NCBI GenBank assembly: GCA_027575805.1
Contig: JANBPU010000019.1
Span: forward strand, 101,311-165,310
Direction of reading: 5' to 3'
Length of the DNA stretch: 64,000 bases
Source of the DNA: Mycoemilia scoparia
Lineage: Eukaryota > Kickxellomycota > Kickxellomycetes > Kickxellales > Kickxellaceae
The position numbers and the translations under genes are program-made. A model generated the notes under the pieces. The model was not told the origin of the DNA. It ran no database searches and saw only the letters and a program-made list of their open reading frames with translations. Below, one piece after another: positions 32,333-42,700 of this stretch (positions within the stretch are counted from its first letter, which is position 1; each line of letters opens with the position of its first letter).

Positions 32333-35300
32333 ATGGCTTCTATAATGCGAAGTTTGCTTCATCGGTCTCCATCAAAGATCTACCATGAGCACCGCCGCCA
32401 AAAGTCCGAACAGAAACAGCTCAAACAAGTTGAACAGAAAGAGAAGAAAAAAGACACCCGGTTCTTTCTAAACCTTCACAAAGACAAGAGCGATGCTGGC
32501 GCTATCAAGAAATCTCTCAGCACCAGCGTCGAAAATACCGGTGACTATGCAGTCACCCCAACAGCATCACCACTCCCACCACGCCCGTCGACCGCAACGA
32601 CGCAGGGCAGAGCTTCGGATGTAACATATGGCTCAGCCAGAGGCCACTCGCTGTCCAGCAGCCCCTCGAAACCCGCCCAGCCAAACCACCAGCTTGGCCG
32701 AAAAAGAAGTATAAGACAGTACTTTTTGTCCGGTGGTCGCAGCAGAGCTGCCACTGACACCAGCATCCACATAGTCCACGATAATCCTCGCCAAAATCTT
32801 GACCACCTAAGCGTATATCTAACACCATCAAACAGCGAGCAGTCACAGCCAACGACAGCAACAACACCGACACCACCGGCGGCCAACGGCCCTCAGTTCC
32901 GCTTTTTGTCCTCTAGGGCCAGCACATATAGCAATACATCCTCCTCCAGCCCCGGCGGGCCAGCCTCTTCGGCTTCTTCCACCTCGACAACGACCACGGC
33001 TGTTGGAAACACCAACTGTAACAGCAGCAGCATCACTAATAAAAATAATATAAAAAACAGCACTAATAGCATTGGACGCGTGTGCCATGAAGCACCGGGA
33101 GCAGCCCCAAAAGCGCTGATTATGCCACCCAGCATATCCTACCAAACAAGCGTGGTAGCGCCCAGCCAGCGCGCACTAGAAAGAGTAAAGTCGCTCAACG
33201 ACATGCTCCCACATAATGGGCTGGTGCCCATATACGAGCAGACTGAAGCCACTTCGGACCAGGAGTGCAGCTTCAGTGAGGACGATGAGAGCGACGAGGA
33301 GTATGGCGCTGAGCTGGATAATGATGAGTGGGAGTTTCCCATAAGCGCATCTTCCCGGCCCAGCACAGATACTGCAGCAGGCTCTTTGTCAACAACAACC
33401 TCATCAAATCAAAACAAAGAAAAAATAGCCCCCTCACTCAGCGTTTCTAATTCTCCTCAAAACTCTTCTAACTACTCCCCGGCCCTGCTTTCCAACTCAA
33501 AACCCTCAACGTCTCCTGCTGTTGCTGCATCATCTACTCCCTCTTCGCCGTCAGCTATCACCTCCAGTTTGACCACACCGCCCCCTGCATCGTTTAAGCC
33601 CACTCCCTTGGATTACAAATCTATCATGGACTCTTTTCCTGAACCTAGAAAGCCAAAAACACCAGAACCTGCCACAACCCCCGAGCGCTGCTCAATAGAC
33701 GGCCCTGGCGAAGATAAAAGCAGCGGCCCATCCAAACGGGGCATTGAAGACATCATGACCCCCAAACGACCAGGCACGATTGATGCCATTCGACGTGAAA
33801 CCGCTGCTTACATAGACACTCCGGCCCGCGCTCCTTCAGCTCCAAAGAAAACCCTCCTGTCTGTTGAGACTGAGAATAATGGTGATTCAAAGACATCAAC
33901 TTCAGAGGAAGATAACTTGAGCATGAAGAGCGCCAGCTCTATGCTAGTCGACGAGGATGAAGGTAGTTATGAGTCTGGCGCATCTAAGCTCAAAGATGCA
34001 ACCCAGCCTGAGGAAGATCCATTCACAATTCAAAATTCTGATTCACCATCCAAACCTTTACCACAAAGCCCTGCACAAACAATGTCTCCGGAAACAGAAC
34101 AGCAACCACGTAACACAGAAGATCAAGTCTGTGTGTTGCCAGCTGCCGAAGCCCCTGCATCTCCCAAGGTTGAAAATGCTTCTCCTGAGAGGATGCTCAC
34201 ATCACCAAAATCTCTTGACATTAGCCAGAACCTTACCAAAGGCAGCGATGATGATGATGATGCTATGATGACCAGTCCAGCCCCAAGCCCCAAGGCTGAG
34301 GTCACACCAGCACAAGTAGAGGAGAAAAAAGCTGAGGCTGGTGAAAATGCAAAGAGTGGCAGCAATGACCTCCCTACACCGTCATCTCCAGGGTTTGATC
34401 CCGATGTCATCTATGCCGCATCGATCCCCTTGCCAGAGACACCTCCCAATAAGCCAAACTTGGCTCAGTCCGCCATTCCCTCTGACTTCTATATCCCCAC
34501 AAACTGGCTAATGAACCCTAACACTGTTGCTCAGAAGCCAAGAACACAAGCTAGCAGCCTTATTGAGTCATCCCCCCTTTCTGACAAGAGATCTCCTCCT
34601 CACGAACGCGGCATTGGTGCTTCTGCTACTAGTCCCGGAAAAATTGGTGGCGCTGTTACTGCCACATCTCAGCTTATTCCAATGACACCAGCACCTCCTC
34701 ATATGCTTCAAAACCAACCAACATCTTCTTCTCAGGATGTCGTTGCTGCTTCCACTGGTGCTGTTGCTGTACCATCTGGAACCCAGAATTCCAGCGGCAA
34801 CCTCTTGGATACACTAAAGAATGAGTGGATTCCACCACACAAGTTGCCAAAGTATAGCGAGGAGGAGTTATCCAAGATTCGTGGTGAGTACGAAGAGAAG
34901 CTGACAGAAAAAGACGATGCCAAAGAAATACTGATCAAGGCCCTTAAGGAAGAGTTTGTTGCAACATTACGCGACCAAAAACTCAAATTTGAGAAAGAAA
35001 AGGAACAGATCAGAGTTGACTATGCCAACAGGCTTAAGGAAGTCGAGACCAAGAACAAGGAACTGGAATCCAAGTATAAGAAAGAGGCCGAGATGTATAA
35101 AGAAAAACTTGAAAAGGCCGAGTCCAGTAGCAAGGAAGCAATTGCCAAGCTTGAAGCCGATGTTGCCAAAGAAAAGGAATCGTATGCCGAAGTTAAGGCT
35201 GTGTTGGATGAATATGTTGATACCTCTACCAAGTTTATTGAAGAGAAAGAACGTGAATTCAATGGTGTGAGCCGGGAATTGACCAAGCTTACTCTTGGAC

Positions 35301-35701
35301 GACAAAGCCTTGAAGAGACTTTGACTGAAACCACAACCCTTTTGGAACAAGCTATCCAAGAACGTGACGATATGCGGGTACAGCTCGAGGAACTTCAAAA
35401 GCACTATCAGTCTACGAATGAAATTAATGAGGCTTTACGTGGCGATGTCAAAGTTGCACAAGAGCGTTGTGAAAGAATTCAGCAGCACGCCCAAGAAACC
35501 TTGAACCAGGCCAATGAAGAGATTGTCCAACTTCGTGGGTTGCAAAGCAAGTCTACCAAAGAGGTTGCATTACTCAGAGCTCAGTTGGGCAAAGCAGAAG
35601 CTAAGTTAAGGTCGGCTGAAAATGAACTAAACTCCACCAGAATTCATAACCAAGAACTTTTCTCACTTTGTGAGAGTTTGGAACGTGAGCTACAACGTTA
35701 A
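32333..35701 (+). CDS. TACC-domain coiled-coil protein (fission yeast Alp7-like)
   Basis: 1122 residues, single coding exon from the ATG at 32333; an upstream in-frame start at 32222 would add a non-conserved leader that crosses a likely splice acceptor. Residues 1-840 are disordered and rich in Ser/Pro/Thr, with many S/T-P sites, an acidic patch (EDDESDEEYGAELDNDEWEF) and basic blocks. Residues about 840-1122 are one long coiled coil. The last 100 (INEALRGDVKVAQERCERIQ, QHAQETLNQANEEIVQLRGL, IHNQELFSLCESLEREL) follow the TACC domain pattern (HAEEKLQLANEEIAQVR, ENEELTRICDDLI in human). Known TACC role: recruits XMAP215/Dis1-type proteins to spindle poles and microtubules. The S/T-P density suggests CDK control. 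TACC assignment rests on pattern memory, so moderately sure. Confidence 0.75.
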   Translation: MASIMRSLLHRSPSKIYHEHRRQKSEQKQLKQVEQKEKKKDTRFFLNLHKDKSDAGAIKKSLSTSVENTGDYAVTPTASPLPPRPSTATTQGRASDVTYGSARGHSLSSSPSKPAQPNHQLGRKRSIRQYFLSGGRSRAATDTSIHIVHDNPRQNLDHLSVYLTPSNSEQSQPTTATTPTPPAANGPQFRFLSSRASTYSNTSSSSPGGPASSASSTSTTTTAVGNTNCNSSSITNKNNIKNSTNSIGRVCHEAPGAAPKALIMPPSISYQTSVVAPSQRALERVKSLNDMLPHNGLVPIYEQTEATSDQECSFSEDDESDEEYGAELDNDEWEFPISASSRPSTDTAAGSLSTTTSSNQNKEKIAPSLSVSNSPQNSSNYSPALLSNSKPSTSPAVAASSTPSSPSAITSSLTTPPPASFKPTPLDYKSIMDSFPEPRKPKTPEPATTPERCSIDGPGEDKSSGPSKRGIEDIMTPKRPGTIDAIRRETAAYIDTPARAPSAPKKTLLSVETENNGDSKTSTSEEDNLSMKSASSMLVDEDEGSYESGASKLKDATQPEEDPFTIQNSDSPSKPLPQSPAQTMSPETEQQPRNTEDQVCVLPAAEAPASPKVENASPERMLTSPKSLDISQNLTKGSDDDDDAMMTSPAPSPKAEVTPAQVEEKKAEAGENAKSGSNDLPTPSSPGFDPDVIYAASIPLPETPPNKPNLAQSAIPSDFYIPTNWLMNPNTVAQKPRTQASSLIESSPLSDKRSPPHERGIGASATSPGKIGGAVTATSQLIPMTPAPPHMLQNQPTSSSQDVVAASTGAVAVPSGTQNSSGNLLDTLKNEWIPPHKLPKYSEEELSKIRGEYEEKLTEKDDAKEILIKALKEEFVATLRDQKLKFEKEKEQIRVDYANRLKEVETKNKELESKYKKEAEMYKEKLEKAESSSKEAIAKLEADVAKEKESYAEVKAVLDEYVDTSTKFIEEKEREFNGVSRELTKLTLGRQSLEETLTETTTLLEQAIQERDDMRVQLEELQKHYQSTNEINEALRGDVKVAQERCERIQQHAQETLNQANEEIVQLRGLQSKSTKEVALLRAQLGKAEAKLRSAENELNSTRIHNQELFSLCESLERELQR

Positions 35702-36972
35702 CCTTTTATAAATTATATATATTATTAACTTTAAAATTATTTTTGCTTTCTGTCTAAAGTTTTGGTATACTATATCACATTTTATGCATTTTAATACTAA
35801 TACACACTTGTTTATAGCCTAATTTGATTGCAACATTTCATGTGATATTGGTAAAAGTTAAATTGGCAATTACATTGGAGTAGATAGCCAAGTTTCTCTC
35901 ACAACACACCACCTTAGGCAAAAGGTGCCACCACGAATTGTATACAAAATGGCTGGTGATTACACCAAAATCTAAAGATCTATTTTTGCCCAATTAATGC
36001 CTAATCAATATTCATCAAAGCTATTGACTCTGAGTAACACTTTGTTTTCATTAGATAAATATGTGTATAGAATGTCCAGCCCACTCCCACATCCAAATCC
36101 CCAAAGCCATTCTAGTAGCTGTAGTTACGAGTAGAAAGAATTTGGTAGGCTAAATTGTTATATTCACTTTTGAATTTTTAATAATAGTTTTGGTATTATT
36201 ATAATGATTTTAACTAACTAAAATCATCATTGATAATCAAATGCCCAACTGGAAATTGTAAAATGATAAAAAGTTGCAAAAAACTTAGTGCAATAATCAG
36301 ACACGATGGTTTTTTATCTCACATCAAATTCCTCATAATACACATGTCGGATTTTAGCTTATGGGAATTTGAATCAATCTAGTTGGATTGTGTTTTGCCT
36401 TAGTGTAAACTTGGAATAGAGTTAATAGGTTAATGACTATTTATATAAGACTTGTGTAATAAAAAATGTTACGCTTAATAATAAAATCTCTTTTGAGCAA
36501 ATCAAAGAAAGAGGTTGTTTGGAGTAAATGTTGAGTAATGCCTGTATAAGTACTGGTCAAAAAGGTCCGGAAACAGTAATTTTGTTCAAGTTAGAAATAT
36601 ATGCTTATCAAAAAAACTAAAGATGTATATAGTATAATAACATTGAGGGGATTGGCATTAAGTTGATAAAAGTCAAGACAACAGAAATTACAAAGTCAAG
36701 TAATGAATATATATAGAACCGTATAAAGATTTCATAGGTTGGTGATAGTTTACTAGAGATTAGGAATTGAGTAGAAAATCATGATATTTAATGCGTTTGC
36801 GAACTGACAAGACATTTCGTAATCGACTTTTGGTAAACAATATGTTCCATGTGATAATGAACTTAGACAATTAATGAATGCATTATAGCTTGAATTTATA
36901 AGTAAATTGGCTGTATTAAAAGATTATGTTTGTAAAGTATCAAAGGTAAAAGTTAAATTAAACCAAATCTAC
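35702..36972. other. Intergenic, AT-rich
   Basis: 1.27 kb very AT-rich sequence between two gene 3' ends. No gene, RNA or repeat element recognised. Confidence 0.55.
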
Positions 36973-37392
36973 TTAGAAGAGAGCAGCACCAGCAACGAGA
37001 GCAACGGCGGCGAGAGAGAGAGCAGCCTTGGAGGCAGCACCCTCGGAGTCAGATTCGGACTCGGAGCCAGACTTGCTCTTGGAACCAGACTTGGAACCAG
37101 ACTTAGAGCCAGAGGAAGAGCCGGAAGCGGAACCGGATGGAGACTCGGATGAGCCAGACTTGGAACCAGAGGCGGAGGAAGAGCCGGAAGACTCAGAAGC
37201 ATCAGATCCGGAGGAAGCGGATCCAGAAACACCAGACTCGGAAGAGGAGGCGGAGCCAGAGCCTGAGGCAGAGGAAGAAGACTCTGAGGCAGAGACGCTG
37301 GAGGAGGCAGAAGACTGAGATGCGGACTCAGAAGACTGGGCGGCGGCAACAGCGGCGAGGACAAGGAGAGTGGTGGCGGTGTAGAATTTCAT
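36973..37392 (-). CDS. Secreted Ser-rich, probable GPI-anchored cell-surface protein
   Basis: 139 residues, single exon. N-terminal signal peptide (MKFYTATTLLVLAAVAAAQS, probable cut after AAAQ or nearby). The next hundred residues are almost only Ser, Gly, Ala, Glu, Lys (SGSKSGSKSGSKSKSGSESE). The C-terminus (KAALSLAAVALVAGAALF) is hydrophobic and preceded by small residues (EGAASK), as for GPI attachment. Dense Ser would be O-mannosylated. Such proteins are common in fungal walls and have no specific enzymatic role. Because the repeat is codon-periodic, other frames on both strands are open too; only this frame has signal and anchor. Confidence 0.8.
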   Translation of the reverse strand: MKFYTATTLLVLAAVAAAQSSESASQSSASSSVSASESSSSASGSGSASSSESGVSGSASSGSDASESSGSSSASGSKSGSSESPSGSASGSSSGSKSGSKSGSKSKSGSESESDSEGAASKAALSLAAVALVAGAALF

Positions 37393-39700
37393 GATGAATA
37401 TGATGATATGAATCTAAGCTTGATAACTTTTGTGTATTAGAATATACAAACGGGATGTGGGAAAGGCAAAGAGTGCTCGTAAGTTGTGGAAGGGAATTGA
37501 AGGGGTAGATATAAGGGAAAGCATCTCTAGGATTCAAGCGTCCTTATAAAGATTTTTGGTAGCTGGGGGGCATGGGGATCGCAAAAAGATCTTGGGGCGA
37601 AGCCCAATCAAAAAACGGCAAACACATAATGTTTGTGCTTTCACCAGAATTGCAGTCAATCGCGTGTAGCAGTAAAGTGCCACAACAAATAGACTGTGGT
37701 CTGAAGCGACTGTTTTCGGACTGACAAATAAGATGGACACATACAGTCAATTCAGTCAGACATTTCTCTCTGTTAAGTGGCGGCTGGGGTGATTTTACAG
37801 AGCTGTGGTCCTGATATCTCCCTGTTGACATTGCTGGGGAATTGAAGGAATCCTGATTCACCAATGCTGTGTTTCTTTGGGTTCCACTTTAGAGAAATGG
37901 CTAAATAACGCACCCGCCTGTAATATGGCTGGTCCAGTGCTATTTGGCAAAGTACTCACAATTACTTTGATGTCTTCTTTGCACAGTCGCATATTTCCAT
38001 TGGTAGATCCACTGTAGAGACTTCCCTCCGACTCAGTCCCATCATCCCATTCTTTGCTTTTCGGCGGTCTTGGCATTTCATTGATAAAATTAGAACGTCT
38101 TTGTGGTGCCGCTCGCTCTCCGTGTGTGTTAGCCGAGTTTCATGGAAAAATGGGGCAAGACAAAGAGCCAACCACAAAGCCCTCTGCTACTGCCTGCACC
38201 CTTTAATACCCACAGCTAAGGATAAACTACTACCTCGAATTAATAAACTTGCGACCATTGGCCATGGGCTTAGTTCCCTTAGGGCCAACCATGATTTATC
38301 GCGGCAGCCTAATTGGCACTGTGCCGCACGCAGCACACCAAGAGATCTTTTCCAGGACACATCGCCATTAACCGCCAGGCCAGACTTTTAGCCGCCTAAC
38401 TACCAGCCAGCAATCCCAAGAAAACCCTTAGACATATGACTATTGTTGTCAGCTTGTTATTTTATGGAGCACCACAGACAAGAACAGCATCCTGCACTGA
38501 CAACCTCATAGCCATAGCTGTCCGCTTTCAATAGTCTGCAACAGCTGTGCCCAGTGTGCAGATATCGACTGCAGTTTTGACATTTTTCCTGTAGAGTGTC
38601 GTTTGTTTTGGTTTCTAAAAGCTGCGTGTTGCACCACTTTTTGATAATTTTGAGGCTTTTTGTAAATAATATAATGGTGCGGCTATCTGTGTAACAAGCC
38701 TCCCATTCCAACTTGTCATGCAGCTCGCTTGCGTAAAATGTGTCCAGCTCTCGCAATAAGACATCCGTAGTCACCTTTTCAAACTTGTTTTCGATATGTT
38801 TTATTGAATTATTGAAACAATAAGGAATGTTTGCATGTTTGTTATAACAACCGTGGCTGCTGCTATCCTTTATTCAATCACCATCCCACATATATGCCCC
38901 CTTTTTGATTATGCACTGATTACATACTAATCAAGTCTTGATGCTAAGGTCTGTTGTAGCATCATCTCCTCAACTCAAAGTACCCAAAGTCCATTCTGGC
39001 TTAACTACAAACCCAATTCCTTTGGGTGTGAGCACATTATTAGGGATGTCCTCTAAACAAACCATGTAAATTTTCAGCTAACTGCACCGTGGCCAGCATT
39101 CTGTTGTGGAAATGTCTATGTGCACCTCACGGCAAAAGTCATCAGGTAACTTGATAGTTAAACTAGTATAGACCAAGTTTATAGCTACTAATCAATGTGG
39201 TTGGCGAGCCGGTTGTATGGGATGGTGAAACATAGCTTATATCAATTGTTTTTAGCAAATCTTATATGGGCAATAATTTTTGAAGGGTGAAAGTTCACTA
39301 GTACAACTGGACATCCATTTGGCTGTGATTCCCTCTATAAATATTCCCCCTTCAAAAATTATGATCCATATAGCTGGATTTCTAGCAAAAGCTAGCAACT
39401 CCCATATCCTCATGCCTCTAGGAAACTTGTTTAAAAAGTCATATATTGTAGACTGATATTGGATAGATTATTCTGGTGCGCTTTAAGAACAGATTATACC
39501 ATATTGGCATAACGCATTTTTGAGTTATCAGATTGCAAATAAACGAAACCAAATGCCCACTTACAACGTAAATAGAGCATAGAGTTTGATAAAATATGCA
39601 AATCATGTGACTTCAACCCATAGTTGCCACGAAGGTGATTTAATGTATGTAAGCTCAAAATAACAAGAGGTACGCACAAGCCCATCTTTTTCACCAAAAT
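37393..39700. other. Intergenic region with an unresolved minus-strand candidate and MITE copy D
   Basis: Two minus-strand stretches look partly protein-like. 38457..about 38830 reads KVTTDVLLRELDTFYASELH onward but has no ATG. 37962..38076 starts with an ATG (MPRPPKSKEWDDGTESEGSL), ends at a GTGAGT donor and can join an acceptor 42 nt on, giving 58 residues. They could be parts of one split gene or a decayed one; I cannot build a full model. MITE copy D lies at 39263..39372. Confidence 0.35.
39263..39372. mobile_element. MITE-like inverted-repeat element, copy D
   Basis: Left end TATATGGGCAATAATTTTTG (then AAGGGTG); right end CCCCTTCAAAAATTATGATC (then CATATA). The interior AAGTTCACTAGTACAACTGG, ACATCCATTTGGCTGTGATT is nearly identical to C2. 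TA dinucleotides flank both tips. It lies about 330 bp upstream of the sacsin-like gene. Confidence 0.85.
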
Positions 39701-42700
39701 ATGGATTTGAACCAGATTCGTGACAGGATCCTGGCCGATCCGACTGTCGAGGAGAAGGTAGAGTGTATATATTATAGACTTTTAAAGAAAAAACAATTCG
39801 TTTATATGTATAGTTTCTTACAACAAATAAATACCAATGCTTCATGTTGCTTAACTAGGTCGAGGTGAATCAACGACATTTGATAGACAAAATATTGGCA
39901 AGATACTCTGCAGAATTTACCGTATATAGAGAGTTGTTACAAAATGCCAATGATGCTGGCGCTACTAGTGTTGACATCGTTTTTCACAAGTCACGTAGCT
40001 TAGCAAGTGGTAGCCAACAAGCAATAGATCATACACAGCACTTGCAAGGCCAAGAGTTAAGTAGTGGACAAAAGGAGACTGACGATTTATGTAAAAAATA
40101 TAATGGACTCACATTTTCGGAGGCGTGCGAAGGCATATCATTTAGGAACAATGGTAGGTCATTTAGCGTTGAGGACTGGAACCGACTGCGGAAGATTGCT
40201 GAGGGCAACCCTGACGAGAAGAAGATTGGATTCTTTGGTGTTGGGTTCTATAGTCTGTTTTCGATATGTGAAGAACCATTTGTAATATCAGGAAATGAAT
40301 GCATGGGGTTCTTTTGGAAGGGCGACCAGCTTTACACTAAAAAGATCAAGGTTTCCGATTCAGATACATCCCTATCGAAAGTAAAGAGCCATGATGGCGA
40401 CACACCACTAACAACTTTTCTTATGAGCTTACGCGACAAGTTTTCGCCACTTCCAGACATCAAAGATTTTGGCCGTTTTTTGGCAACCTCCTTGGCATTT
40501 ACCATAAATCTTGTGCAGGTGAAGGTATATCTTGACGACACGCTCCTATTCACGATCAGAAAGTCTGTGTCTGATCCGGAGCCTTTGTCACTCAAGGCAA
40601 CAAGCAACAATTTCTTTGGAAGAGATCAGTCTCTGTATTACCTAACTTCGCCCCATGGGCTATTCACCATCCAAAATGTCCAGACACGCATGGTTCAAAT
40701 GAACTGCGAATATGTTTGCAAAAAGGCCGTTGTTGCTAACGATACTTTGGGAAATGCCTTGATGAAAAAGCTCGAATCGACTTCAAACATTGTCAACAGT
40801 AGTTTTGGAAGCCTTCTGTCTGGTTGGGCTAGTTCTTTCAAAAAAAAGCCTAGCACATCTAAACAAGATAGCCAAAAGTCATCAGCGCCTACTGAAACTC
40901 CAGAAATTGCCCAAAAGGCTGTTGAGCTCGAGGAAAAAGCCGAATTCGTGTTTTTGAAGATTGCACAGGCATCTCTTTTAGCACATGCAGACCATAAACT
41001 AGCGACTGAGATGGAGAGAGCAACCAAAAAACGTCCACCATCCACTTCTCTGGTCAGTGTTATCTGGAACAGCCATGATCAGCACGAGGCTTTGAACTGG
41101 ATGTCAGAGCCTTCTAGCACTGACACAGCAAACAGAAAGGATAAACCAGATACAAAGCCCCAGCTAGATATATTTTCTCAGCTTCTTGTATTTCCAGAGC
41201 AGGGTCGCGTTTTTATCGGATTTCCTACTCACCAGACTACTGGGTGCTCGGCTCATTTGGCTGCTGCACTTATCCCTACTGTCGAACGCGAGTCTATTGA
41301 CTTTGTTGACCCATCTCTGGCATTCTGGAACAAGGAAGTCTTATCTGCCTACGCCATATTGTGCAGGATTCTATATGACGCAGAAATGGTGCCTATTCTC
41401 CAGTTCTATGAAAGAGCTTTTAAAACACCAGTGAAAGCCAAGCAGATGCTCGAGCATCCATCATTTGCACACATATCAAAGCAATGCGCTCACGTGCTTT
41501 CGTTTTTCTGCCCCAAGAAGACGACGCCCAACCCACTGATCGGAGACCTACTAAAACACATTTTCTTTGCCTGTTCAAAAAACCCGCTGAGACTCATAAC
41601 TACTTCAGGGCTGTGTTCTGTAGCTGATACACGCCTTCTTTCGCTACCTCAGTCTATAAAGTCTTTGCCAAGGAGTGCAGATAATGGCTCTTCTCTGACA
41701 TCTATTCCACTGAGCAGCTTGAAGGTTGGACACCGTGATCCCAAAATCCCTGAAATCACAAGCATTATCAGAAAAACGCCTCTAGTACCGCCTTTGATTG
41801 TAGAACAAAGTGCAGAAATGATAGAAATATTGTACAGACGCAAAGATCTATCTGTCGTATCTGCAACGGATATCATACGGGACTTGAGGTCTGGTGGTCC
41901 CCTTTCAGACTGTAAGCAAGTAATCCCCATTTTGAAATGGTGGCTAGGGTACCAATCTGAGTATCCTCAGCTAATCACACCCGTTCTGGCTACAGACTTT
42001 CTACATGCTATATCGTTTAATGCATCGCTCAGCGATTATTCAGCTTCTGGAAAGACAAGCGACACGAAGGTATTTCAGCAGATTTTCCTTCTCAAGCTAA
42101 GTGACTTGCGATTCTTTTTAAACACAAAAGCGATTCATTTGCCTCGTCCAGAATTGCAAGCAAGCCTTTACAGCGATTCCAGCAAGCAAGTTATCTCTCC
42201 TGGAGTGTTTCCAAAGGAGCTTATCCCACCAACAGTTTCGAGCCAATTCACCCAGCCACAACTGGTTGATTGTTTCCACGGCTTTTGGTCAGAATTTTCG
42301 TTGTCCGGATGGATAAGCTATCTGATACAAACTAACGACACTCGAGAGCTCATATCGCAATCCCCCGAGATGGCTGAATATGTCTTATCAACATTTGGTC
42401 ATCATTTCAACCGTATTGATCAGAATGAGCGAGTCCTAATAATGAGCCAGCTCGAAAGAATCGCCTGCATACCCACTAACCACGGAATATGCATTCCATC
42501 CCAGGCATACTTCAAGAGCGCAAGCTTTATTGATGGGCTTCCGATCGTTCTTCAGAGCGTGCTTAGTGTTGTAAAAGAGCCGACACTGCTGGCCTTGGGA
42601 GTCCGCAAATACCCGGATCTTCAGCACATATTTGACCGACTTTCAACGGAGCTGAAATGGGACCACATAAAGTTGTTGAAATATCTTGCTGGAATAAAGG

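Noticed and set aside
39700..39725. Motif resembling the complement of a tRNA T-arm (GGATTTGAACC).
   Set aside because: It is coding sequence of sacsin-like exon 1, with no acceptor stem or D-arm nearby.
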